A stretch of 64,000 bases of DNA from Streptomyces anulatus (GTDB lineage Bacteria > Actinomycetota > Actinomycetes > Streptomycetales > Streptomycetaceae): contig NZ_BMVK01000018.1 of the NCBI RefSeq assembly GCF_014650675.1, positions 62,001-126,000 of the forward strand. The letters are read 5' to 3'. How positions within the stretch are numbered: the stretch's first letter is position 1; each line of letters starts with the position of its first letter. This document shows, piece after piece, positions 31,200 to 40,600 of this stretch. The translations under genes were made by a program, and so were the position numbers. Under the pieces are notes generated by a model that saw only the letters and a list, made by a program, of their open reading frames with translations, was not told where the DNA came from and did not search any database.

Positions 31200-32173
31200 C
31201 CACCCAGGCCACCCTGCCACGCCCCGCCGCGAAGCCCCTGGCCCGGCTGCGCGACCCCGCCTGGTACCAGGAGTACGGGGTGTACGCGGCCGTCGCCGTC
31301 GTGCTGCTGTTCAACGCGCTGTTCACCGAGCACTTCATGACGGCCGACAACCTGCGCACCCAGCTCGTCCAGGTCGCGCCCATCGTGATCGTTGCCCTCG
31401 GCATGGCCCTGGTCATCGGCACCGAGGGCATCGACCTCTCCGTCGGCTCCACCATGGCGCTCGCCGCCGCCCTGCTGCCGCTCTACCTCGGCTACGGGCT
31501 GGTCCCCGCACTCCTGATCGCGCTGCTCGCCGGCGCGGTCGTCGGCGCGATCAACGGGACCCTCGTCTCGCTCGTCGGACTGCAACCCATCGTGGCGACC
31601 CTCGCCCTGTTCGTCGGCGGCCGGGGCCTCGCCCTCGTGATGGCCGACGGCCAGCTCAAGCAGATCGTCAACCCGGACATCCTCGCGCTGGGCACCGGCT
31701 CCTTCCTCGGCATCCCGACGGTCGTCCTCATCGCGGGCGTCCTCGCGCTCGCCGTCGCCTTCCTGGTGCAGCGGACCACCTTCGGCCGCCAGATCGTCGC
31801 CATCGGCGGCAACCGCTCGGCCTCCGCGCTGTCCGGACTGCCCGTCAAGCGCGTCCTGATCGGCGTCTACATCCTCTGCGGGGTGATGGCCGCCCTCGCC
31901 GGCATCCTCGCCACCGCGCGGCTCACAGCCAGCGATCCGTCCTCGCTCGGCACCCTCATGGAACTCTCCGCCATCACGGCGGTCGTCGTCGGCGGGACCC
32001 CGCTGAACGGCGGCTCCATCCGGGTTCTCGGCACCGTCGCGGGCGCCCTGCTGATGCAGCTGCTGCGCGCGACCCTCGTCAAGCACGACCTGCCCGACTC
32101 CACCGCACAGATCGCCCAGGCGGCCATCATCATCGCCGCCGTCTACGTCGCCCGGGAGCGTAGGTCCCGATGA
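31196..32173 (+). CDS. sugar ABC importer permease 1 (YtfT-like)
   Basis: A 325-residue membrane protein of the BPD_transp_2 family with about nine helices. MALVIGTEGIDLSVGS (the EGIDLSVG motif), GRGLALVMADGQLK and LSAITAVVVGGTPLNGG are the conserved CUT2 permease segments. It overlaps the ATPase stop by four bases (ATGA) and the second permease start by four. Having two distinct permeases in one operon, not one homodimer, is the arrangement of YtfT and YjfF. Confidence 0.92.
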   Translation: MTTQATLPRPAAKPLARLRDPAWYQEYGVYAAVAVVLLFNALFTEHFMTADNLRTQLVQVAPIVIVALGMALVIGTEGIDLSVGSTMALAAALLPLYLGYGLVPALLIALLAGAVVGAINGTLVSLVGLQPIVATLALFVGGRGLALVMADGQLKQIVNPDILALGTGSFLGIPTVVLIAGVLALAVAFLVQRTTFGRQIVAIGGNRSASALSGLPVKRVLIGVYILCGVMAALAGILATARLTASDPSSLGTLMELSAITAVVVGGTPLNGGSIRVLGTVAGALLMQLLRATLVKHDLPDSTAQIAQAAIIIAAVYVARERRSR

Positions 32174-33219
32174 ACAACACCCCACCGGCCACCGTGCCCG
32201 CGGCGAAGGCCCCGGCACCCCTCAAGAACGCCCCCTCGCGCCCCGAGCTCCGCCCCGAGCGCTCCACCGGATCCCGTATCGGCGAACTCGTCCAGCGCCA
32301 GGGCGTCCTCGCGGTCCTGCTGACCGTGATCCTCATCGCCTCGTTCGTCTACCCGACGTTCGCGAGCCTCGACAACGCCCGGGGCGTCACCGTCCAGGCC
32401 TCGTTCCTCGCGATCGTCGCCCTCGGCATGACGCTCGTCATCATCACCGGCGGCATCGACCTCTCCGTCGGCTCCGTCTTCGCCCTCGGCGGTGTGCTGG
32501 CCGCCTGGGCCTCCCAATGGGGCTTCTTCGCCGCCCTCCTCGTACCCCTGGTGGTCTGCGGCGCGATCGGGCTGCTCAACGGACTGCTCATCGCCCGCGC
32601 GAACATGGCGCCCTTCATCGTCACGCTCGCCACCCTCCTCGCGGCGCGCGGCATGCTCCTCGCGTTCACCGACGAGGGCGCCACCACCTACCTGGTGCCC
32701 AAGGACTCCGCCTTCGCCGAGCTCGGCCAGGGCAGCGTCTGGGGCTTCGGCTACCCGATCCTCATCGCCCTGGCCCTCTTCGGTGCGGGCGGACTCCTGC
32801 TCCAGCGCACCTCGTTCGGACAGACCCTGTTCGCCGTCGGCGGCAGCAGCGACGCGGCCACCCTGATGGGCCTGCCCGTCGCCCGGACGAAGATCCTCGT
32901 CTACACCCTCAGCGGACTGCTCGCCGGACTCGCCGGAGCGCTGAACGCCGCCCGCCTCTCCTCCGGCGTCACCATCGTCGGCGTCGGCATGGAACTCGAC
33001 GCGATCTCCGCCGTCGTCATCGGCGGCACCCTCCTCATCGGCGGCGCGGGATCGATCAGCGGCACCCTCTGGGGCGTCCTGCTGCTCGCCGTGATCCAGA
33101 ACCTCATCAACCAGATCGGCTCACTCAACTCCTCGTACCAGTCGGTGGTCAGCGGCGGCTTCCTTATCGTTGTCGTGGTGGCGCAGCGTTACCTCGCGCG
33201 CAGCCGGAGAACCACCTGA
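32170..33219 (+). CDS. sugar ABC importer permease 2 (YjfF-like)
   Basis: A 349-residue BPD_transp_2 membrane protein. MTLVIITGGIDLSVGSVFALGG, APFIVTLATLLAARGMLLAFTDEG, FAVGGSSDAATLMGL and LDAISAVVIGGTLLIGGAGS are the family segments. An N-terminal extension of about 35 residues rich in Pro/Ala precedes the first helix. It pairs with the permease just upstream to form a heterodimeric channel. The LacI gene starts 44 bp downstream. Confidence 0.92.
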   Translation: MNNTPPATVPAAKAPAPLKNAPSRPELRPERSTGSRIGELVQRQGVLAVLLTVILIASFVYPTFASLDNARGVTVQASFLAIVALGMTLVIITGGIDLSVGSVFALGGVLAAWASQWGFFAALLVPLVVCGAIGLLNGLLIARANMAPFIVTLATLLAARGMLLAFTDEGATTYLVPKDSAFAELGQGSVWGFGYPILIALALFGAGGLLLQRTSFGQTLFAVGGSSDAATLMGLPVARTKILVYTLSGLLAGLAGALNAARLSSGVTIVGVGMELDAISAVVIGGTLLIGGAGSISGTLWGVLLLAVIQNLINQIGSLNSSYQSVVSGGFLIVVVVAQRYLARSRRTT

Positions 33220-33263
33220 ACCGTACGGACCGGGCCGAGTCGAACCAAGCAACAAGGAGTGCC

Positions 33264-34274
33264 GTGGGCGTCAGCCTCAAGGACGTAGCTCAACGGGCGG
33301 GCGTGTCCATCAAGACCGTGTCGAACGTGGTCAACAACTATCAGCACGTCACCCCGAAGATGCGGGCCAAGGTCCAGCAGGCGATCGACGAGCTCGGCTA
33401 CCGGCCGAACCTCACCGCCCGCCATCTCCGCAAGGGCCGCACCGGCATCATCGCCCTCGCCGTCCCCGAATTCGGCAACCCGTACTTCGCGGAGCTGGCC
33501 GGCGAGGTCGTCGACGCGGCGGCCCGGCACGACTACACGGTCCTGGTCGACCACACGGCGGGCCTGCGGGAGAAGGAGCTGCTGGTCTGCCAGGGATTCC
33601 GCTCCCACGTCATCGACGGCCTCATCCTCAGCCCCATCCACCTGGAGACCGAGGACCTGATGGCCCGCACCGAGACCGCGCCCCTGGTGCTGCTCGGCGA
33701 GCGCGAGTACGAGGCCCCCTACGACCACATCGCCATCGACAACGTGGCCGCCGCCCGCGAGGCCGTCGCCCACCTCGTCGCCCTCGGCCACCGCAGGATC
33801 GCCTTCCTCGGCTCCCGCACCGGCCAGGAACGCCAGCCCGCCCACCTCCGGCTGCGCGGCTGGCGCGAGGAACTGGCCGCCTCCGGCATCGAACCCGACG
33901 AATCCCTGGTCGTCGTCACCGACGGTTACGGTCGCGAGGACGGCGCGGCGGCGATGGCCTCCCTCCTCGACCGGGGCGAGCGGCCCGACGCCGTGTTCGC
34001 GTACAACGACATGATCGCGACCGGGGCCATGCGCACCATCACCGAACGCGGCCTCGCCATCCCGGACGACATCGCCGTCGTCGGCTTCGACGACATCGAG
34101 GAGAGCCGGTACGGGGCCACCACCCTCACCACCATCGCGCCCGACAAGACGGCCATCGCCCGGCTCGCCGTCGACAGCCTCGTCGAACGCCTCGCGGGCA
34201 CCCCCGTCGCCGAACCCCGGCGGCCCCGCCCCGGCTACCGGCTCGTCGTCCGCGAGTCCACCACGCCCCGCTAG
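33264..34274 (+). CDS. LacI-family repressor of the furanoside locus
   Basis: A 336-residue regulator. Residues 5-25 (LKDVAQRAGVSIKTVSNVVNN) are the LacI helix-turn-helix, followed by the hinge LGYRPNLTARHLRKG and a sugar-binding core with PEFGNPYFAELAGE, GREDGAAAM, FAYNDMIATGAM and VVGFDDIEESRY. The GTG start has AAGGAG four bases upstream. It closes the importer operon and most likely binds the CGTTG-type sites at 17421, 27984 and 28163. Its TAG stop lies within the CTAG duplicated by the MITE insertion, so the insertion left the reading frame intact. Confidence 0.93.
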   Translation: MGVSLKDVAQRAGVSIKTVSNVVNNYQHVTPKMRAKVQQAIDELGYRPNLTARHLRKGRTGIIALAVPEFGNPYFAELAGEVVDAAARHDYTVLVDHTAGLREKELLVCQGFRSHVIDGLILSPIHLETEDLMARTETAPLVLLGEREYEAPYDHIAIDNVAAAREAVAHLVALGHRRIAFLGSRTGQERQPAHLRLRGWREELAASGIEPDESLVVVTDGYGREDGAAAMASLLDRGERPDAVFAYNDMIATGAMRTITERGLAIPDDIAVVGFDDIEESRYGATTLTTIAPDKTAIARLAVDSLVERLAGTPVAEPRRPRPGYRLVVRESTTPR

Positions 34275-34436
34275 GGGGTGTCTTGCCGATCAGGCCGGGC
34301 TCGCGGGGTCCGGCACCGCACCTCGCGGCGTTGTCGTCGGTCCCCGACGCTCCGCGTCGACTCCCTCCTCCGCCTTGCGATGTACGGCACCGGACCCCGC
34401 TCCCTGATCCGGCCTGATCGACAAGACACCCCCTAG
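34271..34436. mobile_element. 158-bp MITE-like element flanked by CTAG duplication
   Basis: The element spans 34275-34432. Its ends are inverted repeats GGGGTGTCTTG-C-CGATCAGGCCGG and, read from the other side, GGGGTGTCTTG-T-CGATCAGGCCGG (one mismatch in 24). CTAG at 34271-34274 and at 34433-34436 is the target duplication, typical for IS5-type elements. A second inner pair (GCGGGGTCCGG near 34310 and CCGGACCCCGC near 34400) lets the whole element fold. It encodes nothing. The transposase source is not in the window. Confidence 0.75.
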
Positions 34437-34523
34437 GGCCTGTCGTCCACCTGCCGCCCGGCAAGCGGAAGCCGGGCGGCCGGCCCTGGCGGGCCCCCTT
34501 CCGCACTCCCCGAGGAACTCCCC

Positions 34524-35618
34524 ATGCCCACCGTGCACCGCAAACCGTTCGGCCGCGCCCACGGGCAGAGCGAGATCGACCTCTGGACCCTCGACTCCGG
34601 CGCCGGCGTCCGGGCCGAGATCCTCACCTACGGCGGCGTCCTGCACAGCCTCACCGTGCCGGACACCGCGGGCAGCCCCGGCCCGGTCGTCCGCTCGCTG
34701 CCCGCGCTCGACGACTACACCGACAAGAACCCGTACTTCGGGGCCGTCGTCGGCCGGTACGCCAACCGCATCGCCCACGGCCGCTTCACCCTCGACGGGG
34801 CCACGCACCACATCCCCGCCAACGACCGGGGCCACGCCCTCCACGGGGGCCCCGACGGCTTCCACACCAAGGTCTGGGAGGCCACCGGGAACCGTACCGA
34901 CACCGCCGCCGTCCTCCGGCTCACCCTGCACAGCCCCGACGGCGACATGGGCTTCCCCGGAGCGCTCGACGTCACCGCCACCTACACCCTGGACACCGCC
35001 GGGACCCTCGCCGTCGACTACCGGGCCGTCACCGACCGGCCCACCGTCGTCAACCTCACCAACCACTCCTACCTCAACCTCGGCGACGACGACGTCCTCG
35101 GCCACACCCTCCAGGTCGACGCCGACGCCTACCTCCCCATCGACCCCGGCTCCATCCCCGAAGGCCCGCCCGCCCCGGTGGCCGGCACCCCCTTCGACCT
35201 CACCGCCCCCCGGCGCATCGGTGAACGCCTCGACCACCCGGACGCCCAACTGCGGCGGGCCGGCGGCTTCGACCACTGCTGGGTCCTGCGCCCCGCCGCC
35301 CCCGGGACCCTGCGCCGGGCCGCCCGCCTCACCGCCCCCGGCGAGGTGCGGACCCTGGAGCTCTGGACCACCGAACCCGGCCTCCAGGTCTACACCGCCA
35401 ACCAGCTCGACGGCGCGTTCACCGACGGCTCCGGCCGCCGCCACCGGCGCCACGGCTCGCTCTGCCTGGAGACCCAGCACCTGCCGGACTCGCCCAACCG
35501 CCCCGGTCACCCCACCACCGTGCTGCGCCCCGGCGAGACCCTGCGCAGCCGCACCGAATGGCGCTTCCCGCACCTGCGCGCCGCGGATAACCGGTTGCGG
35601 CCTCCGACGGCCCCCTGA
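34524..35618 (+). CDS. galM: aldose 1-epimerase (mutarotase)
   Basis: A 364-residue protein of the GalM family, which interconverts alpha and beta anomers of aldoses. YGGVLHSLTVPD, the GRYANRIAHGRF substrate loop, DRGHALHGGPDGFHTKVWE (first catalytic His), NLTNHSYLNL (second His), FDHCW and a final LETQHLPDSPN (catalytic Glu) are all present. CGAGGAA precedes the ATG at 34524. It follows lacI with only the MITE between them, so it was probably co-transcribed with the importer before the insertion. Sugar released by the GH2/GH127 enzymes would be its substrate. Confidence 0.92.
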   Translation: MPTVHRKPFGRAHGQSEIDLWTLDSGAGVRAEILTYGGVLHSLTVPDTAGSPGPVVRSLPALDDYTDKNPYFGAVVGRYANRIAHGRFTLDGATHHIPANDRGHALHGGPDGFHTKVWEATGNRTDTAAVLRLTLHSPDGDMGFPGALDVTATYTLDTAGTLAVDYRAVTDRPTVVNLTNHSYLNLGDDDVLGHTLQVDADAYLPIDPGSIPEGPPAPVAGTPFDLTAPRRIGERLDHPDAQLRRAGGFDHCWVLRPAAPGTLRRAARLTAPGEVRTLELWTTEPGLQVYTANQLDGAFTDGSGRRHRRHGSLCLETQHLPDSPNRPGHPTTVLRPGETLRSRTEWRFPHLRAADNRLRPPTAP

Positions 35619-35660
35619 TTCACTCCGGCAGTCCACCGGTACGACCCAGGAGTCCGAAAC

Positions 35661-35771
35661 ATGCGCCGAGCCTTCGTGTCCCTCCCGACAGAAACTGACC
35701 TTTCTCTCAAGGACATGAAGCTCCGTGCACACGTTGAACCTGGGAATCCTGGCGCATGTCGACGCCGGTAA
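35661..35771 (+). CDS. possible 36-residue leader peptide overlapping the resistance-type GTPase start
   Basis: An ATG at 35661 has a near-perfect Shine-Dalgarno (CCAGGAG, about seven bases upstream), better than that of the GTPase itself. It reads MRRAFVSLPTETDLSL... for 36 codons and stops at 35769-35771, overlapping the GTPase gene by 47 bp in another frame. Ribosomal-protection genes such as tet(M) are known to have attenuating leader peptides, so ribosome stalling here could control the GTPase. It may equally be chance. Confidence 0.35.
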   Translation: MRRAFVSLPTETDLSLKDMKLRAHVEPGNPGACRRR

Positions 35772-37692
35772 GACAAGCCTGACCGAGCGGCTCCTCCACA
35801 CCGCCGGAGCCATCGACGCCATCGGCAGCGTCGACGACGGCAGCACACAGACCGACTCCCTCGCCCTGGAGCGCCGACGCGGCATCACCATCAAGTCCGC
35901 CGTCGTCTCCTTCACCCTCGGCGCCACCACGGTCAATCTGATCGACACCCCCGGCCACCCGGACTTCATCGCCGAGGTGGAGCGGGTCCTCGGCGTGCTC
36001 GACGGAGCCGTCCTGGTCGTGTCCTCGGTGGAGGGCGTCCAGGCGCAGACCCGCGTCCTGCTGCGCACCCTGCGCCGACTGCGCATCCCGACCCTGCTGT
36101 TCGTCAACAAGACCGACCGGCCCGGCGCACGGTACGGCTCGCTGCTGACGAGCATCACCGAACGGCTCTCCCCGGACGTCGTCGCGATGGGCTCCGCCCG
36201 GGACCTCGGCACCCGGTCCGCGACGAGCACCCCGTTCACCGGGTCCGATCCCGGCTTCACCGGTGCGCTCGCCGACCTGCTCACCCGGCACGACGACGAG
36301 CTGCTGAGCGCGTACGTCGAGGACCCGGCGGGTCTCACCCACGCCCGGCTCCTCGGGGCGCTGGCCGAACAGACCGCCCGGTGCCGCGTCCACCCGGTCT
36401 TCTTCGGCTCCGCCGCCACCGGCGCGGGCATCGACGCCCTGGTCGACGGCATCACCGGACTGCTGCCCGCCGCCACGGGGGATCCGGAGGCGCCGGCCCG
36501 GGGCACGGTGTTCAAGGTCGACCGGACCGCGAACGGCGAGCGGACCGCGTACGTCCGTATGGTGCGGGGGACCGTGCGCGCCCGCGAGGTGCTGCGTTTC
36601 CGCAGCCCGGACGGTCAGGAGGGCGAGGGCAAGGTCTCGGCGGTCAGCGTTTTCGAGAACGGCCGTGAGGTGCCGGCTCCGGCGGTCCGCGCCGGCCGGA
36701 TCGGCAGGCTGAAGGGGCCGGCCGGCATCCGGATCGGCGACAGCGTCGGCGCGGACCGGGCCGAGGCCGGACGCCGGCACTTCGCCCCGCCGACCCTGGA
36801 GACGGTCGTCGTCCCGCGACGCCCCGAGGACCGGGGCGCCCTGTACGCCGCGCTCGGCCGTCTCGCCGAACAGGACCCGTTGATCGCCGTCCGCCGCGAC
36901 GACCTCCGCGGGGAGATGTCCCTCTCGCTCTACGGGGAGGTGCAGAAGGAGGTCATCCAGGCGACCCTGGCCGAGGAGTTCGGCGTGGACGTGATCTTCC
37001 GGGGGACCACGACCATCTGCCTGGAACGGCCGGCCGGCACGGGGGAGGCCGCCGAGTTCATCGACACGGACCCCAACCCCTTCCTCGCCACCGTCGGACT
37101 GCGCGTCGACCCGGCCCCGTACGGCAGCGGGGTGGAATTCCGCCGCGCCGTGGAACTCGGCTCCATGCCCCCTTCCTTGATGCGGGCGGTCGAGGAGACC
37201 GTGCGTTCCACCCTGGGCCAGGGAATGCACGGCTGGCAGGTCACCGATTGCGTGGTCACCCAGACGCACTCCGGCTACAGCAGCGTGTCGAGCACGGCGG
37301 GCGATTTCCGCGGTCTGACGCCACTGGTCCTGATGGACGCGCTGCGCCGGGCCGGCACACGGGTGTACGAGCCGATGCACCGCTTCCGTCTGGAGGTGCC
37401 CGCGGACGCCTTCGGCGCACTGGTCCCGGTCCTCGCCCGGCTCCGGGCGGAGCCGGGACCGCCCGAGGCACACGGTGCTCTCTGCACCGTGGAGGGCGAG
37501 ATCCCGGCGGCCCGGGTCCACGAGCTCCAGCGGCTGCTGCCGGGGTCGACCCGGGGCGAGGGGGTGCTGGAGTCCGCCTTCGCCGGCCACCGCCCGGTGA
37601 CCGGCCCGGTCCCGGACCGCCCGCGCACCGACCACGACCCGCTGCACCGCAAGGACTACCTGTTGCGCACGGTGCGGCGGGTCGCGGAGTGA
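35725..37692 (+). CDS. ribosomal-protection-type translation GTPase (Tet(M)/Otr(A)-like)
   Basis: A 655-residue EF-G-like GTPase. G1 HVDAGKTS (11-18), Thr of switch 1 in RRGITIKS, G3 DTPGH (74-78), G4 NKTD (128-131) and G5 FFGSAATG are intact. Later domains have GRIGRLKGPAGIRIGDSVG, LYGEVQKEVIQATL and QVTDCVVTQTHSGYSSVSST, the Tet(M)/Otr(A) wording. Such proteins displace tetracyclines from the ribosome; distant members may have other ribosome-rescue roles. The GTG at 35725 has only GAAG close upstream. An overlapping short frame with a strong ribosome site precedes it. Tetracycline is not shown to be the ligand. Confidence 0.88.
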   Translation: MHTLNLGILAHVDAGKTSLTERLLHTAGAIDAIGSVDDGSTQTDSLALERRRGITIKSAVVSFTLGATTVNLIDTPGHPDFIAEVERVLGVLDGAVLVVSSVEGVQAQTRVLLRTLRRLRIPTLLFVNKTDRPGARYGSLLTSITERLSPDVVAMGSARDLGTRSATSTPFTGSDPGFTGALADLLTRHDDELLSAYVEDPAGLTHARLLGALAEQTARCRVHPVFFGSAATGAGIDALVDGITGLLPAATGDPEAPARGTVFKVDRTANGERTAYVRMVRGTVRAREVLRFRSPDGQEGEGKVSAVSVFENGREVPAPAVRAGRIGRLKGPAGIRIGDSVGADRAEAGRRHFAPPTLETVVVPRRPEDRGALYAALGRLAEQDPLIAVRRDDLRGEMSLSLYGEVQKEVIQATLAEEFGVDVIFRGTTTICLERPAGTGEAAEFIDTDPNPFLATVGLRVDPAPYGSGVEFRRAVELGSMPPSLMRAVEETVRSTLGQGMHGWQVTDCVVTQTHSGYSSVSSTAGDFRGLTPLVLMDALRRAGTRVYEPMHRFRLEVPADAFGALVPVLARLRAEPGPPEAHGALCTVEGEIPAARVHELQRLLPGSTRGEGVLESAFAGHRPVTGPVPDRPRTDHDPLHRKDYLLRTVRRVAE

Positions 37693-37699
37693 GCCCCCG

Positions 37700-40600
37700 C
37701 TACTTGAGGTAGGGGCCCGCCGCGCCGATCTTCCCCGGCGCGGCGTTCTTCCCGCCGAGGTCCAGGACGTACACGCGCAGGTTGCCCTTCCCGGGAGCCG
37801 GTACCGCGAGGGTCCCACCGGTGACGGACTTCGTGTCACCCGTCACGGCGTCCTTGTACGTGCCGTTGGGGATGCCGGTGTACGTGGCGCTGCCGGAGAC
37901 CGTCACCAGGGCGAAGCTGTCGGTGCCGCTCGCCGCGTCGGTGTAGCGCCGCTTGTACGCCATGGAGCCGCTGATGCCCTCCGTGGAGTACTGGCCCATC
38001 TGGAGGGCGGGCACCGCCCGCCGGATCTCGTTGAGCCGCTGGAGGTGCCGGGCCAGCGGCGTGGCCAGGGTGTCCGCGACCTTCCCGGTGGCCGAGGACA
38101 CCTTGCCGAAGTCCGAGGCCGTCACCTCACCGGCCAGGTGGTCCCCGAAGTAGGCCCGCCCGGTCGTCGCCAGGGGGCACGTCGGCCCGCAGTCGATCTT
38201 CTTCCCCTTCTGGAACTCGATCTCGGAGCCGTAATAGAGCGTCGGGATGCCCCGGAAGGTCCACATCAGGGACATGTTCTCGGCCCAGGCGTCCGTGCCG
38301 CCCGCGTAGCGCTCGCTGCTCTTGTTGGGCCCGTAGTCGTGGCTGTCGACGTAGACGACGTTGTACGTGGCGTCGTTGGTCGCGTCGTCGGAGTCCTTGC
38401 CGTTGTTGTAGGCGTTGTTCGCGTCCCCGAAGTTCATGTGCATCCGCATGTCGATGATGTTCATCCCGGAGAACCGGCTGCGGTCGGGGGCGTGGTAGGT
38501 GTTGCCCTTGAGGAAGGCGTTGTCGGAGACGGGCTGCGCCGCCGTGCCCTGCTGCTGCTCGTAGTCGTACATCTCCAGGGCGGCCTTCTCGTCGTCCGCG
38601 TTGTACTCCTTGCGTTCCTTCCAGGTGAAGAACTGCGCGGAGTGGTTGACCGAACCGCGGTTCCACTTGTCGTTGACGAAGGCGGCGACCTCACCGAAGA
38701 CGAAGAAGTTCTTCGCCGCCCCGGCCCCGAACTGCTGGGTGACGCGCTCCTGGATCGCGGGCAGGAAGCGGCGGTTCCAGGTCGTGCGGGGGATGTGCAC
38801 CGCCGTGTCGAGCCGGAAGCCGTCGACGCCCATGTCGATGTACTTGTTGTACGCGCCGATCAGGTAGTTCTGGACCTGCGCGTTCTCGGTGTTGAAGTCG
38901 GCGAGGTCGTCGTGCAGCCAGCAGGAGCGGGAGTCCTCGCCCTCCCAGTTGCCGATCCAGCAGTTGTGGTAGAGCGCTTTCGGGAACATGCCCGAAGTGG
39001 GGCTCGGCCACTGGCAGTTGTAGATCCGGTAGCCCTCCGGCGAGGTGTGCCCGGTGGGCGTTCCCCAGTTGAGGCAGGTGTTGCCGGACGGCTCGGCCGT
39101 GGACCACAGGTCGCCGTTGTAGTACGACTTCCCCGACTTCGGCTCGACGGTGAGGCCGTCGTACGCGAAGGCGTCGTTCTTCTCGTCGTAGAACCAGCTC
39201 CACTGGGCGTCGCGCACCCCGTAGGCCTTCGGGGTGAACAGTCCCTTGGCGCCCCAGCGCGAGGAGTGGTTGTGGACCACGTCCTGGTAGATCTTCATGC
39301 CCTTGGCGTGTGCCGCGTCGATGAGGTCCTGGTACGAGGCCCCGGCGGACTCCAGCCGGGGGTCGACCTTGTAGAAGTCGTAGCCGTGGTAGCCGTGGTA
39401 GTCGTAGTCCGAGCGGTTGAGCACGACCGGGGTGATCCAGATCGCGGAGAAGCCGAGCCCCTTGACGTAGTCGAGCTTCTGCACCAGCCCCTTGAAGTCG
39501 CCCCGGAACATGGGGTCGTCGTTGGCGGCGTTGCCGGATTTCTCGTGCTGGCTGCCGCCCCGGTTGTTCGCGCTGTCCCCGTCGTTGAAACGGGCGGTGA
39601 GCACGAAGTAGATCGGGTCCTTGCGGGGGTCGGTGCCCAGCGGTGTGCCCGTCGGCGGGGCGGTGGGCCTGTCGCCGGTGGTGGCGGAGGCCGGGGCGGA
39701 TTCTGCCGAGACGTTCCCTGCGGCGTCGACGGCCCGGACGGTGTAGCGATAGGCGGTCCGCGCCTCAAGGCCGGTGTCGGAGAACACGGTCGAGGTGGTG
39801 TCGGCGACCACCGTGCCCTTGGTGCCACCAGTCCGGGTGACCTGATACTTCGTCACCCCTCGGTCGTCCGTGGCGGGTTCCCAGGTGACCACGACCGCGA
39901 CCCCGTCGGCGGCGGCCTTCACCGCCGTGGGTGCGGTGGGCGCCTCGGTGTCCGGTTCCTCGGCGGCGCACGGGTCCTTGGCAGAGGCCGTCACCGTGCG
40001 GTCCTTCACCGTGGTGAGCCCGGTCGCCAGGGTGTAGTCGTTGCCGTTGTTGTTGTCCCAGACGCCGTTGCCGTTGTTGAACGTCGCCTGGAGGCCGGTG
40101 GCGCTGCCCAGGTCCACCGTGCGCTTCACCCAGCCGGTGCAGGCGGCTTCCATGCCGATGCCGGGGACGGTCGTCCAGGCTCCGCCGTGCGGCCGGTAGT
40201 GGAGGTTGACGGTGGGCCAGCCGACGGTGGAGGTCGCGTAGTAGACCGACGCCGAGTTCGGCCCTTCGGGCTCCTCCGGCTCCTCGGGGCCCGTGTCCGC
40301 GCACGGGTCGCTGTGCGCCACGACGCCGTCCTGGACGGTGATGTTCCCGGTGCCCAGGTCGTAGTTCTTGCCCGCGTTGTTGTCCCAGGTGCCCGAGCCG
40401 TCGGTGAAGGTCGCCTTCAGTCCGCCCGCGTCCCCGAGGGGGACCGTCAGCTTGACCCAGTCGGTGCAGGCGGTTTCCATCCGGGTGCCGGGGACGGTGG
40501 TCCAGGAACCGCCGTCGGGGGAGTAGTGGAGGTAGTACGCCGACCAGTCGCGGGTCTTCGTGGAGTAGAAGACGGTCGCCGTGGTCCCGGCGGCGGCCGA

